Positions 21,321 through 32,280 of a stretch of 64,000 bases of DNA are shown piece by piece (positions within the stretch are counted from its first letter, which is position 1; every line of letters begins with the position of its first letter). The translations under genes and the position numbers were made by a program. The notes under the pieces were generated by a model. The model saw nothing but the letters and a program-made list of their open reading frames with translations. It made no database searches and was not told the DNA's origin. The stretch covers positions 16,309,821-16,373,820 of the forward strand of contig NC_080548.1 of NCBI RefSeq assembly GCF_028640845.1, in the 5' to 3' direction. Origin of the DNA: Ahaetulla prasina (Eukaryota; Chordata; Lepidosauria; Squamata; Colubridae).

Positions 21321-21939
21321 TGCTTTGGGCCACCAGCGGCCAGCAAAGCCAGCAGCAGTGGGCCAGTGAAGAGGTTTGGGAGGAATGTGGGCCAGTCCTG
21401 GAGTCTGGGGAAGTCTCGGACGAGGATCTGAGTCAGAGGCAGAGAGGAGCCAAGGCCATCTGGTAGTTCTTGCTGCCTCCGGACTCTCTGGAATCTGACA
21501 TCAGCGAGGCAGAAGAACAGTGTGAGCCTGTTCCCAGTGTGCGCATGTGCAGAGCTGCCAGGAGACAGGAACAATTAAGAAAACAGGGTCGACTTGGGAG
21601 TAAGGCTTGGAGATGATTGGCCCCTCCCATAAGACATAAAAGAGAAGCGAATGGGAGGTGAGCTTTTGCAGGAAGCAATTAGTTCATCTGGTTGGTAAAA
21701 GTTTTGGAAAAATTCTGTTTGACACTGTGCTAAGTTTGGCCTTGCCCTGCGTGTGGCAATTGGTCCTCTGGCAGCATTCCAAGGGAGATAAGGTGGGTGT
21801 TTGTAAACAGTTCCCTGAAAGACTGTTTGAGAAGCCTTTCCGACTGTGAATGGCAGTAATTCACAGTTGTATGAATTAAAGAGGCATGCTGGGACTAAGA
21901 TAGTGCTGTTTACTTTCTAAGAAAGCCTAGGTCAGAACA
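21321..21939 (+). mobile_element. Solo LTR, family B, second copy
   Basis: The duplicate of 18510-19131 with tatac at 21316-21320 and 21940-21944. Differences are mostly lost bases in runs (gggatc to ggatc, gggagcc to ggagcc, cttt to ctt), which break the overlapping frame here. Confidence 0.88.
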
Positions 21940-22504
21940 TATACAATCATCATTCACGTCCCTATGCATTATATTGCTTTAAGAGCAGAAGAATTGAGAG
22001 GTCTGTGAGAACTGAGGGAGGCGTATCAGCTCTGGAAACCTGGGGGGGAGGGGAGGGGAGAGAGAAGCATCTTACCAGTAAAAGCAAAAATAGGCCACCT
22101 TCTCTTTCCATTCTCTCATCCCATCGTTACTTGCTCCCTTCCGAAGATTAAAGAAGAGGTAGCCAAGAAAACCATTAGATAAGAAACTTTTGGGAACCAT
22201 CGTCCGCTAAACTCTCTTTGAGAACAGGTCAAGGTGATACCCGCAGTTTCATTTGGAAGGAATGAATCGGAGCGAGGTAAGCAAGGGTACCTCAAGGCAG
22301 GCAGCTTTCATGGCCAATCTTCATATATCAGTCAAGCAATACGGCATCGGAGCACACGGCTGAACCACACACTCACAAGCCCTGAATCTAAAAATATGAC
22401 TGTCTTGCAGGTTTAGAACAATGAAAGGGAGACCGGCGCCCCAGTGCTTCATCCCACTCTGATTTGTTCTTGCCATATTTAAAAAAAAATGTATCAATAT
22501 ACAT

Positions 22505-23098
22505 TTGGCTCCAACTGGTCCAGAATGCAGCAGCGCGGGTAATAGAGGGAGTGACTCGAACCTTCCATGTAACACCTCTCCTGCGCAAGCTGCACTGGCT
22601 TCCGGTGGTCTTCCGGGTGCAATTCAAGGTGTTGGTTACCATCTTTAAAGCGCTCCATGGCATAGGACTGGGTTATTTACGGGACCGCCTACGGCCACCA
22701 ATAGCCTCCCAGCGACCTGTGCGCACCCATAGGGAGGGCCTCCTCAGGGTGCCGTCAATCAAACAATGTCGATTGGCGACGCCCAGGGGGAGGGCTTTCT
22801 CTGTGGGGGCTCCTGCCCTCTGGAATGAGCTGCCTCCGGGGTTACGGCAACTCTCCGACCTCCGGACCTTTCGGCGGGAGCTTAAGACCTTGTTTTATCG
22901 TGCAGGGCTGGCCTAATGTATTTTAAATGTGGGTTTTTATTTTGGTTTTATTACTGTTTTATTCGTTTCACCCTAATTTGAATTTAGATTTTTAAAATGT
23001 TTTTAATTTTTGTAACTCTGTTTTATTTGGCTGTAAACCACCCTGAGTCCTTCGGGAGAAGGGCAGTATATAAATTTAATCAATCAATCAATATTATT
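22505..23098 (+). mobile_element. L2-type LINE 3' end with open RT C-terminus
   Basis: The frame 22464-22916 includes QNAAARVIEGVTRTFHVTPL, LHWLPVVFRVQFKVLVTIFK, YLRDRL, GRAFSVGAPALWNELPPGL and RRELKTLFYRAGLA, then a stop. This is the standard C-terminal segment of L2-clade ORF2. The 3' UTR ends ctgtaaaccaccctgagtcc followed by a (CAAT)n tail. 5'-truncated and inactive. Confidence 0.9.
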
Positions 23099-23140
23099 TC
23101 TTTGTTGTTGGGTGTTGGATGGCAATGCACACACAGTTGA

Positions 23141-23220
23141 CGAATAGAATAGAATAGAATAGAATAGAATAGAATAGAATAGAATAGAATAGAATAGAAT
23201 AGAATAGAATAGAATAGAAC
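23141..23220. repeat. (AGAAT)n microsatellite, about 15 units
   Basis: A pentamer array joined directly to a CR1 3' end at 23221. Its position equals that of the short ATTCT-type tail repeat of CR1 LINEs, so it is an expanded LINE tail. Confidence 0.95.
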
Positions 23221-23490
23221 CTGGAAGGGACCTTGGAGGTCTTCTATCCAGCCCCCTGCTCAAGCAGGAGAAGCTATATAATCTCAGACAAGTGACTGTT
23301 CAGTCTCTCCTTAAAAACCTTTCCGTGTTGGAGCATCCACAACTTCTGAAGGCAAGCTATTCCACTGGTTAATTGTCCTCACTGTTAGGAAGTTTCTCCT
23401 TAATTCCAGATTGCTTCTCTCTTTGGTTAATTTCCTACCATTGTTTCTTGTCCTGCCCTCCGGTGCTTTGGAGAATAATTTGACAAACCC
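23221..23490 (-). mobile_element. CR1 LINE 3' end, young-looking subtype
   Basis: It begins ctggaagggaccttggaggt and includes aagctatataatctcagac. It is almost identical over about 190 bp to 11118-11300, more alike than either is to the other CR1 copies here. The frame near 23460 ([10 protein letters not shown]) marks the CR1 coding/3' UTR border. Confidence 0.88.
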
Positions 23491-23559
23491 CCCCCCTCTT
23501 CTTTGTGACGCGATTTAACATCAGTTTAATCCTAGATCTACGTGCATCTGCATCACATA

Positions 23560-23780
23560 CAGGTAGTCCTTGTTTATTGACTGCCTCGTTTAGCAAAAGT
23601 CTGCAATTATGACAAGGATAGAAAATAACTTTGCAACCAATGCCCACATTTACGACCTTCACAGGTCTGAAAAGCAAAAAGAGGCTGCAATAAAATTGTA
23701 AAATCACGATGTTTCACTTAGAAACCACTTCCCTTAATGGCCATGTTGATGGTCCAATTGTGATTGTTAAATGAGGACTG
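23560..23780. mobile_element. TA-flanked MITE (caggtagtcct family)
   Basis: Starts caggtagtcctt and ends gaggactg, flanked by TA on each side (23558-23559, 23781-23782). The TA duplication fits Tc1/mariner-type transposition. Internal motifs such as cttagaaaccacttcc match other members. No transposase. Confidence 0.8.
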
Positions 23781-23782
23781 TA

Positions 23783-24850
23783 CATCCATACGCACGCCAC
23801 AAATGCTTGGAATGAAGTGAGACCAACAATTCAGTGCAGAGAATTTTGTTTTTCTCCCGTTTTTAAACAGAGTAACTAAACAACTGTGTTTCCAAATGGG
23901 CACAAACGATAATAAATAATAAAGAGAAACTTTTACCTACCCACATATATAACCCCAAATACAATGCTCTGGCCTTTTTTTGTATTTTGTTGATGCCAGC
24001 TTTTGTACCCAAAAGTAAAAGCTGCCCTGATCCCCAATTAGGCCACATAAATGGATCCAGGAAGATAGCCAGAAATCTAGAACAGTGCCTTCCACTCCTC
24101 TTTTACAAATATTCACCTCAGCTACCACTGCTTCCTAGAGCTGAACAGATGGCCCATTTCTCACGTGCTGCACATGGGCGAAACAAATGCAGCTGTTACG
24201 GGAGCAGATAAACAGAGGAGGCAAATATCATGATACTTAAGTGTCAAGATCTCCTATTTTCAAACTTTTCTGTTAATCAAAAAGTGTGGGCAGCAGAAGT
24301 TAGTTTCTTGACTTTTATGGAAGGATACAGGGCACTCCTTCCTTCTTGGTGCTCTCTGAGCTTGGTGGTTTCCCGTTTCCTTACCCAAACTAGGTAACCT
24401 CATCAGCACTGCAAGAAAACAACCCATCTCAGGCAACCCCAAGGATTCCTCATTTCAAACCTGAGCTACAAATATTCTCCTTTATTTGCTACTTCAGAAC
24501 TGACAAAGCTAAGCAGGCATGTCCTACATCTGCTCTTCAGATTAAGCCATCCAAACGATGCGGTGGCCCATATCACCATGTTTTTGATTCCTAGTAGTCT
24601 ATCAACATGGACCCCATGAACTGACCACCATGTGCCTCAGTGTTAACTGCTTGGCCACAAAGGACCATATAAAATAGGTAGCCATCAGTCCCTCACTAAG
24701 TACCTCAGACAGACTCAAGAAGAGCCATCTCTGGGACACACAACTTTTACCAAATTTACAAGCTAGATTTCTTAAGTAGCCCATCTCTCCATCTCCTTTG
24801 AGTTGACCTCAGTTCTTGAGTACTGCACATCCTGGACACTTACCGGTAGC
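23783..24850. other. No recognised feature
   Basis: No clear repeat ends or coding frame. Probably unique intergenic DNA. Confidence 0.45.
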
Positions 24851-24854
24851 AACA

Positions 24855-25055
24855 GTACATCTAGTCCTCAACTTATAACCATTTGTTTAGTGACTGATGT
24901 TAAAACAGCATTGGGAAAAAACTTATTTACAATCAGTATTCACACTTACAACCATTGCACCTCCATGGTCATGCGATCAAAATTCAGGGCATTGACAATT
25001 GGCATCTATTTATGACACTTGCAGCATCCCAGGGTCAAGAATTCAATTGTTGCGA
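24855..25055. mobile_element. TA-flanked MITE family, partial copy
   Basis: Contains tagtcctcaacttataacca, cacacttacaaccattgcac and catggtcatgcgatcaaaat, as in the fuller copies at 29170 and 30181. The right part is missing and replaced by (TTTA)n at 25056-25083. Confidence 0.75.
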
Positions 25056-25477
25056 TTTTATTTATTTATTTATTTATTTATTGCCAAATCACCACCTAAT
25101 CCTAAAATGTTTGTCTTGCCTGAACTCTGATAGAGATGGCAAGTTTGCATCAACAAATCCCCGGATGTTGATATGAAATTATAACTCACATCACTGGTTT
25201 GCAAACAGTTGACCGGCAATGTTTATTACCTGTTAACTCCTTGCCAGAATTCTGATGGTTGATAGGAACCATGGAAAATCGTGTAATCGTGGCAAAGGAG
25301 ATGCTTTTCAATTACTCAGGAAAATGCAACATGCCAGCTTTTAATGATTTCGCCACTTTCCACTTCTTGGAGTGTGTGTAAAAACAAACAAACATCAGGC
25401 TAACTAAAGAGCTAGCTTTTCTTTCCCACTAACACTGAATCCTTGCAGGCAGGTCTTTTGCCATAGAATAAATCAAA

Positions 25478-25632
25478 CTGTAACAGTAACAGAGTTGGAA
25501 GTAACAGACCTTGGAGGTCATCTAGTCCAACCCCCTACTCACGCAGGAGACCTACACTAGGGATTCAAACCACCGAACTGCCGACCTTTCTGATCAACAA
25601 GCTCAGCATTTAGCCACCAAGCCACCTATACA
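25478..25632 (-). mobile_element. tRNA-headed SINE with CR1-type tail
   Basis: On the minus strand a tRNA-like head (tggcttggtggctaaat, B-box-like ggtttgaatcc) is followed by ggggttggactagatgacct and the CR1 3' end with a short tail. A CR1-like tail implies mobilisation by CR1 reverse transcriptase. A second copy is at 54543-54835. Confidence 0.75.
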
Positions 25633-25920
25633 ACCCCTCATTTTTTTTACTTCCCTCCTACTAACCAAAAGATTTTAAAGACCCTCCAAAAGCTTTTAGT
25701 TTATATGGACTGCGCATGGACCACAAAGTAAGAGAAAGAGAAAGGTTGAATCCGATTCATTATTTTCCTCAAAGGCTGGCTCTAAAGTAGCATCTCATCT
25801 TGTCCTGGCTATCTCAGTGGGGTTTTGCAGAGTCTGGAGGGAGGGGCGGAGGATGGCTGTCACTTCCAAATGCTCCACTCTATCGCAACCTCTTCTGCAA
25901 GACACAAAAGACTTGCAAAC

Positions 25921-26160
25921 TATATATATATATATATTTATATATATACACGCAGGGGTTTTTGTTCCCTTGTTTACAGGGAGCCATCTCCTACAGCTGA
26001 AAGGGACACTTGACCGTTCAGGATGCTACAAAGGCATCCTGCAGCATGTGTGGATGGCACCTTTGTTTATTACACACACACACACAGACACAGACACACA
26101 CACTCACGCACACGTGTGTGTGTGTGCGCGTGCAAACAGCAGCAGCAGCAGCATCCCCCG
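25921..26160. repeat. Short (TA)n, (CA)n and (CAG)n tracts
   Basis: A TA run at 25921-25938, CA/CACT runs at about 26073-26117 with CG-rich ends, and (CAG)5 at about 26138-26152. All are simple repeats. The rest of 25640-26580 has no recognised gene. Confidence 0.9.
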
Positions 26161-26584
26161 AGCTGGCCCCTGGCTCCTTGTGAACAAGGAGAGGAGGTAA
26201 CGGTAAGGTTTTCAGGGTGTAGCATGCTCCCTGTAGCACCATAAGCAGACAGGACGCTTAATCTGGAGAAATGGTTGCTAAGATACTAGCAGCCGTGTGA
26301 ATGGAAATAGGTCAGTAAACCTGTGGAGGGATAGTGTGACTCTAGCCACTGCAGCTGTTTGAGTGCAGAGCTAAATCCCACCCTTTCAATATTTATCACT
26401 CTCCACCTTCCAGCTCCTTCCTGTTAGCAATTTTCCACTTGGCGCCTCCCCTTTCCCTGGACTAGAGTTGAAGCCAGAACAATTTTAACAGCAGCAAACA
26501 ACAGCCGGCATATAATATAATACATATAATCAGCCGACCTTCATGGACGCTGCATCCCAGATGTTCCTATTTGGAAATTAGAGC

Positions 26585-26677
<93 letters not shown>

Positions 26678-26720
26678 TGGAGGGAGGGACAGAGAGAGAG
26701 GGGGGAGATGATAGATAGAT

Positions 26721-26800
<80 letters not shown>

Positions 26801-26843
26801 TGGAGGGAGGGACAAAGAGAGAGGGGGGAGATGATAGATAGAT

Positions 26844-26889
<46 letters not shown>

Positions 26890-26890
26890 G
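26585..26890. repeat. (GATA)n array with higher-order structure
   Basis: Three GATA blocks (about 26585-26677, 26711-26800, 26835-26889) are separated by near-identical G/A-rich spacers beginning tatggagggagggaca. The first two spacers begin 123 bp apart, so the array has a higher-order unit. GATA arrays (Bkm) are classically abundant on snake sex chromosomes, though they also occur elsewhere. Confidence 0.95.
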
Positions 26891-27150
26891 GGAGAGATGG
26901 AGGGAGGGAGGGAGAGAGATGATAGAGATAGATGGAGGGAGGGGAGGGAGAGAGATGGAGGGAGAGGGGGGAGATGATAGATAGATAGATATGGAGGGAG
27001 GAAGAGAAAGAAAGAGGGAGGGTGGAAGAGAGAGAAATGATAGAGAGAAAGATAAATAGATAGATGGAGAGTGGGAGATGGAGGGAGGGAGAGAGATGAG
27101 AGAGAGGGAGAGGGAGAGATGGTAGATAGGTAGGTAGGTAGGTAGGTATT
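26891..27150. repeat. Degenerate GGA/GATA purine-rich tract
   Basis: A continuation of the array as ggaggga, agagagat and (GTAG)n at about 27127-27148. The long Ser/Leu/Ile/Tyr frames on the minus strand here are readings of the repeat. Confidence 0.9.
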
Positions 27151-28153
27151 GTAGAGAGGAAAGAATATTGTAGAGACATACCAAGTTTTTTTTTTAAGTC
27201 TTTCCCCCCTTGCAAACAGGCTGAAACTGGTTCTTGAGGAGATTTAACAGGAAACAGGCTTTAATCCCTTGGTAGGAAAAAGGGTTCAAAGGTCAATTTA
27301 CTTCTGTCCCTCACTTCACACCACCGCAAAATTACTCACAAGCAGAAGCAGCTTTCTTTCTCCCCCAGATCCACCCCTTCCCCCCTCCCCCCTCTCCCGC
27401 CATACACAAATACACACAAACACAATACTTTTCTTCCCTCTACCGCATTCTCGCAATGTGCTTTGGGAATACAAAGCACACACCCAGGCAAGGAAGGGAA
27501 CAGACTTCACACCGCTACTTTAGGGAAGGTGGTTATGTGCTGCAGCCATGACTCTCTATCTCACCTTTTTGGGCCGGGCTGGGATGGGCTGGGCGGGGAA
27601 GGATGAGGGGCTTACACCTGGATCAGGGAGCTGGATCCCTGCCCAAACTGAGGCAGACCATTAAAAAAGGAAAGCACAGAGGGAGATTAGAAGAGACTCC
27701 CTGGGTGCAGGCCCATTAAAGTCCTCCCTAGCTGAGAAAGGAATTTGCAGCTCTCCAGGCGGTTCAAGGAATTCATATTGTTGGAAGACGACATTTAGAC
27801 CGTGGGGACAATTAAACTCCGGGTCATGGGTGGACTTCTACATCTCCAGATCATGCTGCAAACATTCAGTATTAAAACAGTAGTATCTCAGCGGTGCAAC
27901 GCTGGCCTTTTTTGAGAACGGTCATATACTTATGGGCCAACCTGCGGCAAATGAAAATATAATAAGCTTAAACATTTGCCTCCTTTGATACATGTAAAAA
28001 GCCTTCCCCTTCCGTTCCTTCAGTCCTTTTCTTACTGTAGAATTCAGTCTGGTTCTCTCTCCCCCTTTTTTTTTAATCCTGTTCTTTTTGATGAATTATT
28101 CTCCTTTTTCTTAAAAGAATACCTGCTTACCTCATACCTCAACCAGTGAGTTA
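27151..28153. other. No recognised feature
   Basis: Intergenic sequence with short C- and T-rich runs. There is no repeat end that I recognise and no gene. Confidence 0.45.
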
Positions 28154-28158
28154 GGATG

Positions 28159-28709
28159 TGTTGTGGTCCACCAGCAGCCTGCACAGCTAGCAACGGAGTC
28201 GGACAGCGATGAGGCAGAGGTGGGGCCAGGGCCATTGGGGAGTGAGGTGCGGACTCCGGAGCCTCCAGAGGCTGACAGTAGAGAGGCAGAGGAACAGGAG
28301 GAGCCTGTTCCTAGTGCATGCATGAGAAGAGCTGCCAGAAAGCAAGAGCAACTCAAGCAAAAAGGACAACTCAGGAGTAGGGCCAAGAGATGATTGGCCC
28401 CTCCCCTAAGGCTTAAAACAGACCAGCAACGGCGTTTGGGCTTTGCCAGAAAACAATGTTGATAGTTTCGTCTTATTGCATTTATTTTGTATCAGTGTCT
28501 TCTGAATTTTTGCCAAGAAAGGCCTTTGGCAGTTTGCCTAATTGGACCAAGGTTTGCGATAGGACTGAGGAATTTGTGTTGAGAGGAGTTTGTTTTAATT
28601 TAGTTGAACTACACTGGGAATGAAGTAATTCCCAGCTCTTTGAATAAAGTTTTTTTCTTTTTTTCACGGACTGAGTTTCCTACTATCTACTTGGGCCTGG
28701 GTCACAACA
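28159..28709 (+). mobile_element. Solo LTR, family A, TSD ggatg
   Basis: It begins TGTTGTGGTCC and ends GGGTCACAACA, so the terminal 7 bp are perfect inverted repeats. The 5-bp duplication ggatg is at 28154-28158 and 28710-28714. A TATA-like region follows gattggcccctcccctaag, and AATAAA is at about 28643. Same family as the LTRs at 17003 and 19802. Ty3/Gypsy versus endogenous retrovirus is not decided. Confidence 0.93.
28160..28393 (+). pseudogene. LTR-overlapping acidic/basic frame, open copy
   Basis: Open from the second base of the LTR. It reads VVVHQQPAQLATESDSDEAE, then Pro/Glu-rich text to EEQEEPVPSACMRRAARKQE, and ends QLRSRAKR, with a stop just before ttggcccctcccc. The reading phase equals that of the copy at 20131-20430. 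It has no start of its own inside the LTR, which fits a gene entering from an internal region now lost. Confidence 0.6.
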
Positions 28710-28750
28710 GGATGACAGCAGTGAAACAAAGGTAAGCATTACTCCTTAAC

Positions 28751-29041
28751 CAGAGGTAGTATTCAGTCAGTTCAGACCTGTTCAGGAGAATTGGTAGTGG
28801 CGACCTGCGGGTGGGGCCGCCTGGGCGCAATCCCGACCTATATTGCTGTGTTTTTGACACCGCACGCATGTACGGATGTTGCGTGTGAATTGCCTTGTTG
28901 TTTGACATCACACACATGTGCGGACGGCGCACACGAGTGAATTGTCATGTTGTTTGATGCTGCACACATGCGTGGATGGCATGTGCTTACATTTCTAGTA
29001 CTGGGCGAACCAGTAACTAAAGTATGTGAAACCCACCTCTG
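28751..29041. mobile_element. hAT-type MITE, TSD tccttaac
   Basis: Ends cagaggtagtattc and gaaacccacctctg, with exact 8-bp duplications at 28743-28750 and 29042-29049. The core has several diverged copies of a cacacatgcgtgga-type word. Confidence 0.9.
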
Positions 29042-29169
29042 TCCTTAACCAGCCTTGGAAGATATATAGGATTGGAATATTGTCCTGTCCTTAATCTGAT
29101 TATCGTTTTGGCATCCTTCCCACCTCAACTGATCCTTATTAGTCACCATAGGCAGAAGGCACTATATAA

Positions 29170-29557
29170 GCGGTCCTTGACTTACAACTCAACTTAGTTT
29201 AGTGACCATAGTCACGACGGCACTGAAAAAAGTGACTTTATGACCATTTTTTACACTTACGACTGCTGCTGCAGCAGCCTCATGGCCACGTGATCAAAAT
29301 TCAGCCGCTTGGCAACTGACTCATAGTTACGACGGTTGCAGTGTTCCCGAGTCGTGTGATCTTCCTTTGCAACTTTCTGACCGGCAAGGTCAATGGGGAT
29401 GCCAGATTCCCTTAACTGTAGTGTTACTAACTTAACAACTGCGGTGAACCACTTAACAACCGTGGCAAGAAAGGACATAAAATGGGGCGAAACGTAACTT
29501 CGCTTAGCAAAGGAATTTTTGGCCTAAGTTGTGGACGTAAATCGAGGATTATCCGTA
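29170..29557. mobile_element. TA-flanked MITE (caggtagtcct family), near full length
   Basis: It shares with 30181-30574 the ordered words tagtgaccat, gtgactttatgacc, cacgtgatcaaaattcag and cttaacaaccgtggcaagaa. The ends are worn (cggtccttgactt; cgaggattatccg). Confidence 0.8.
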
Positions 29558-30178
29558 GATAGACAGCTATTTGTCCTGTGCCTAAGGAATGCATGGCTCA
29601 AAGCTTTCATCCCTAACTTCAACATCTTGGACCACAACTTCCACAGTTCTCAGATAACATGGCTGCAGTAGGCAGCCCCTTGGTGCTGTCCTCCCTCCCC
29701 TCCCCAATTGCCACTTTAAATTTTTACTGTGAAAAAGAAGGAGCTATTTTAATGCATTGAAGTACATTGTCCTGACTTCCAATTAATTAAAATCAAATTA
29801 AATTACAATGCTTGGCTGTAGCGCCAATCACTACTCGACCTAGACCTGCCCACTTCTTGAACTGGAGGCCAGGCCAGGCTGATTAAAGGCCAAGGGCGAT
29901 CTTAAGACCTGAAAAATGTTGTGCATCCTTGGCCAAAGACCTTGTGGTGGAAAACCGGAGCTGGTGGACCTGATCCACTTGGAGAATCTTGGCCCCAAAG
30001 GAGGAAATAGTTCATTTCTGAATCCCGCATAAATCCTAGTGATTCCAAGAGGAATCACCACTCAGTTTTTATACTGTGTGACAGTGTTTAACCTTCCTTC
30101 TAAGGACCCATTCAGAAATCCTGGAGACCTAGTAATAGGATCCACTAGGATGGACTGCTAGAACCTATTATGAGGACC
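29558..30178. other. No recognised feature
   Basis: Unassigned spacer between two copies of the same MITE family. Confidence 0.45.
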
Positions 30179-30180
30179 TA

Positions 30181-30574
30181 CAGGTAGTTCTTGACTTACA
30201 GCCATTTGTTTGGGGACTGTTCAAACTTACAACGGCCCTGAAAAAAGTGACTTATGACCATTTTTCACACTTACGGCCTTCGCAGCATCCCATGGTCACG
30301 TGATCAAAATCTGAACACTTGGCCAGCGATTCACATTTATGACGGTTGCAATCTCCTGGGTCATGTGACCACTTTGCAACCTTCTGGCAAGCGAAGTCAA
30401 CGAGGAAGCCAGATTCCCTTAACAACCAAGTTCCAAACCTAACCACTGCAGTGATTCACTTAACAACGGTGGCAAGAAGGGTCGCAAGATTGGATAAAAC
30501 TCACTTCACAACTGTCTTCCTTAGCCATGGGAAATTTTGGGGCTTCGTTGGGGTCGTAAGTTGAGGACTACCTG
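30181..30574. mobile_element. TA-flanked MITE (caggtagtcct family), 394 bp
   Basis: Begins caggtagttcttgactta and ends taagttgaggactacctg, which are inverted repeats, with TA on both sides (30179-30180, 30575-30576). The best complete copy here. There is no coding frame; a Tc1/mariner-type source is inferred from the TA duplication. Confidence 0.88.
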
Positions 30575-30576
30575 TA

Positions 30577-31398
30577 TTAAGGTTTTTCATTGCATTTTCA
30601 AGGGACAGGTTAGAACTGGCAGTTTTGACAGAAAGGGGAAGCAGGACTCAAAACAAGTTAAAAGTCATACCGTTTGATGCAGTTACATTTTATTAAATGT
30701 AAAGCTGCCACCGACATTTGTTGGAAAGCAAACAACTTACTACGCACTTGTACTTTTGTTTGGCTTTCTGATAAGCCATATCTAAAATAGAGATATGACG
30801 GTCCCCATGCCAGGGGACCTAGGCTATTGTAACAGAAAGACCCTGAAGGAAAAGGGATAAGAAAAGAATTGGGCAGGCAATGGAAATCACAGATTAAGGT
30901 GAGTGTGGAGGAGTAGCAAGGAAGAATTTAATTAAAGAAATCGGAGTGGGAGTCAAAGAAAAAGGGAAATAACACAGTTCAAAGGCAGGGAGGAGAGGAA
31001 GCCGAGCTTTCCACCAACAAGCACAGCTTGGCTGATTTCAACCATCCTATTTCTCCAAGTCAGGAAAATGTGCAGACACCAATTTTTTGATCTATCCTTT
31101 CCAGCTGTGCAAGATCTTAGTTCCCATAATTCCGGAGCAGCACGGTCAATTTTGATTCACCTTCATGCTATAAAAGCTCTTGAAATGCAGGAAACACTGG
31201 CCTGGCTCCCTCTTCATTTCAAACCTGGATTCAACCCCTCCTTAATAAACAAACCACCTTTGGCTCGGCTTGCACACGTGAGGCCACAAGCCATGAATTG
31301 CTAGCTAAGCCAGAAACAACAAAACATGTTATGAGACTTAGGGCGATGTGTTAACCTCATGATGGCAATGCAACCTGTAAGTAGAATATCACGTTTAC
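30577..31398. other. No recognised feature
   Basis: Unassigned sequence. The frames present are short and lack family motifs. Confidence 0.45.
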
Positions 31399-31404
31399 CA
31401 GAAC

Positions 31405-31679
31405 CAGTGGTGGGTTCTAACCAGTGTTACCACCAGGTTGCTTCCTGCACGCGCTTTATGCGCGATTGGCTTCATGCAAGCGCATTGAATTGCTGAACAG
31501 CTGAGGCAGTGCAATCCGCTCTGCTCCGCCTTTCAGTCGGGCTAAAAATGAAGGAATAAAGGTAGGTGTAGCGCAGGGGTGGGTGGGATGACGGGTGGAG
31601 CAAACTGGTTCGCTGTCACATCAACATCTCCGCTACCGGTTCTCCCGAACCGGGGAGAACCGGTAGCAACCCACCACTG
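31405..31679. mobile_element. hAT-type MITE (cagtggtggg family)
   Basis: Begins cagtggtgggttctaacc and ends gagaaccggtagcaacccaccactg. The target duplication is not clear, although gtttac occurs on both sides. Confidence 0.8.
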
Positions 31680-31680
31680 G

Positions 31681-32280
31681 TTTACACATGTAAAGTATCA
31701 TACATGGTATAATTCAGATGTAGAATATCATGTTTTGCCCAGCATGCATTCACCCACTGCATGTAAGTAACTTCATTCTCCTTGGACACGTGAAATGTAA
31801 TAAAACAAATTTATAATGTACCCACCTGTTGCTTGGAAGTATTTTCCAAATGGGGTAGTTTTTAAAAAAAAATTTTTAAAAACCCATTCCAGCTTTTAGC
31901 TTTTTTCTAAAGGCCCCTCCCTCCCTCTCTCAAAAGGGGGCGAGGGAGAAAAAGTGCCCCGTTACGCTTATCACTTAGCAAATCTCTTCTTGCATTTTGC
32001 GTCATCTTACTTTGAAACGATTTGCTTGATTTCACGGTAAAATGGAAGGGTAGATTTTCACCTCTCTTTCATGATTCCTCTCAAACCAAGAGATTTCTCT
32101 TCCAATGAAAGCTTGTACCAAACATTCCCTTCGCAAATGTCTCCTTTGGTAAATTAAAAGTCCTTGTACAGACGATGGAGAAAAGGAAGTGGAGAAAAGT
32201 TGGGGGGGCAGAGAAACTCAACCCAGAATCTGCAGGATTTGGTACTCATCTTGGCAGAGAGGAAGAATCTTATGGGTTTA
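31681..32280. other. No recognised feature
   Basis: Unassigned, A/T-rich in part. Confidence 0.45.

Larger units (their letters stand above)
19711..22534. repeat. Tandem duplication 4, right copy
   Basis: The second copy of the unit, 2,816 bp junction to edge. It includes LTR 19802-20431 and LTR 21321-21939. After the right edge the sequence continues into the rest of the L2 element. Confidence 0.93.

Noticed and set aside
26541..27215. A 224-residue open frame rich in Ser, Leu, Ile and Tyr on the minus strand
   Set aside because: It is the complement of the GATA/GGA array; both neighbouring frames are open in the same way and there is no non-repeat protein part.
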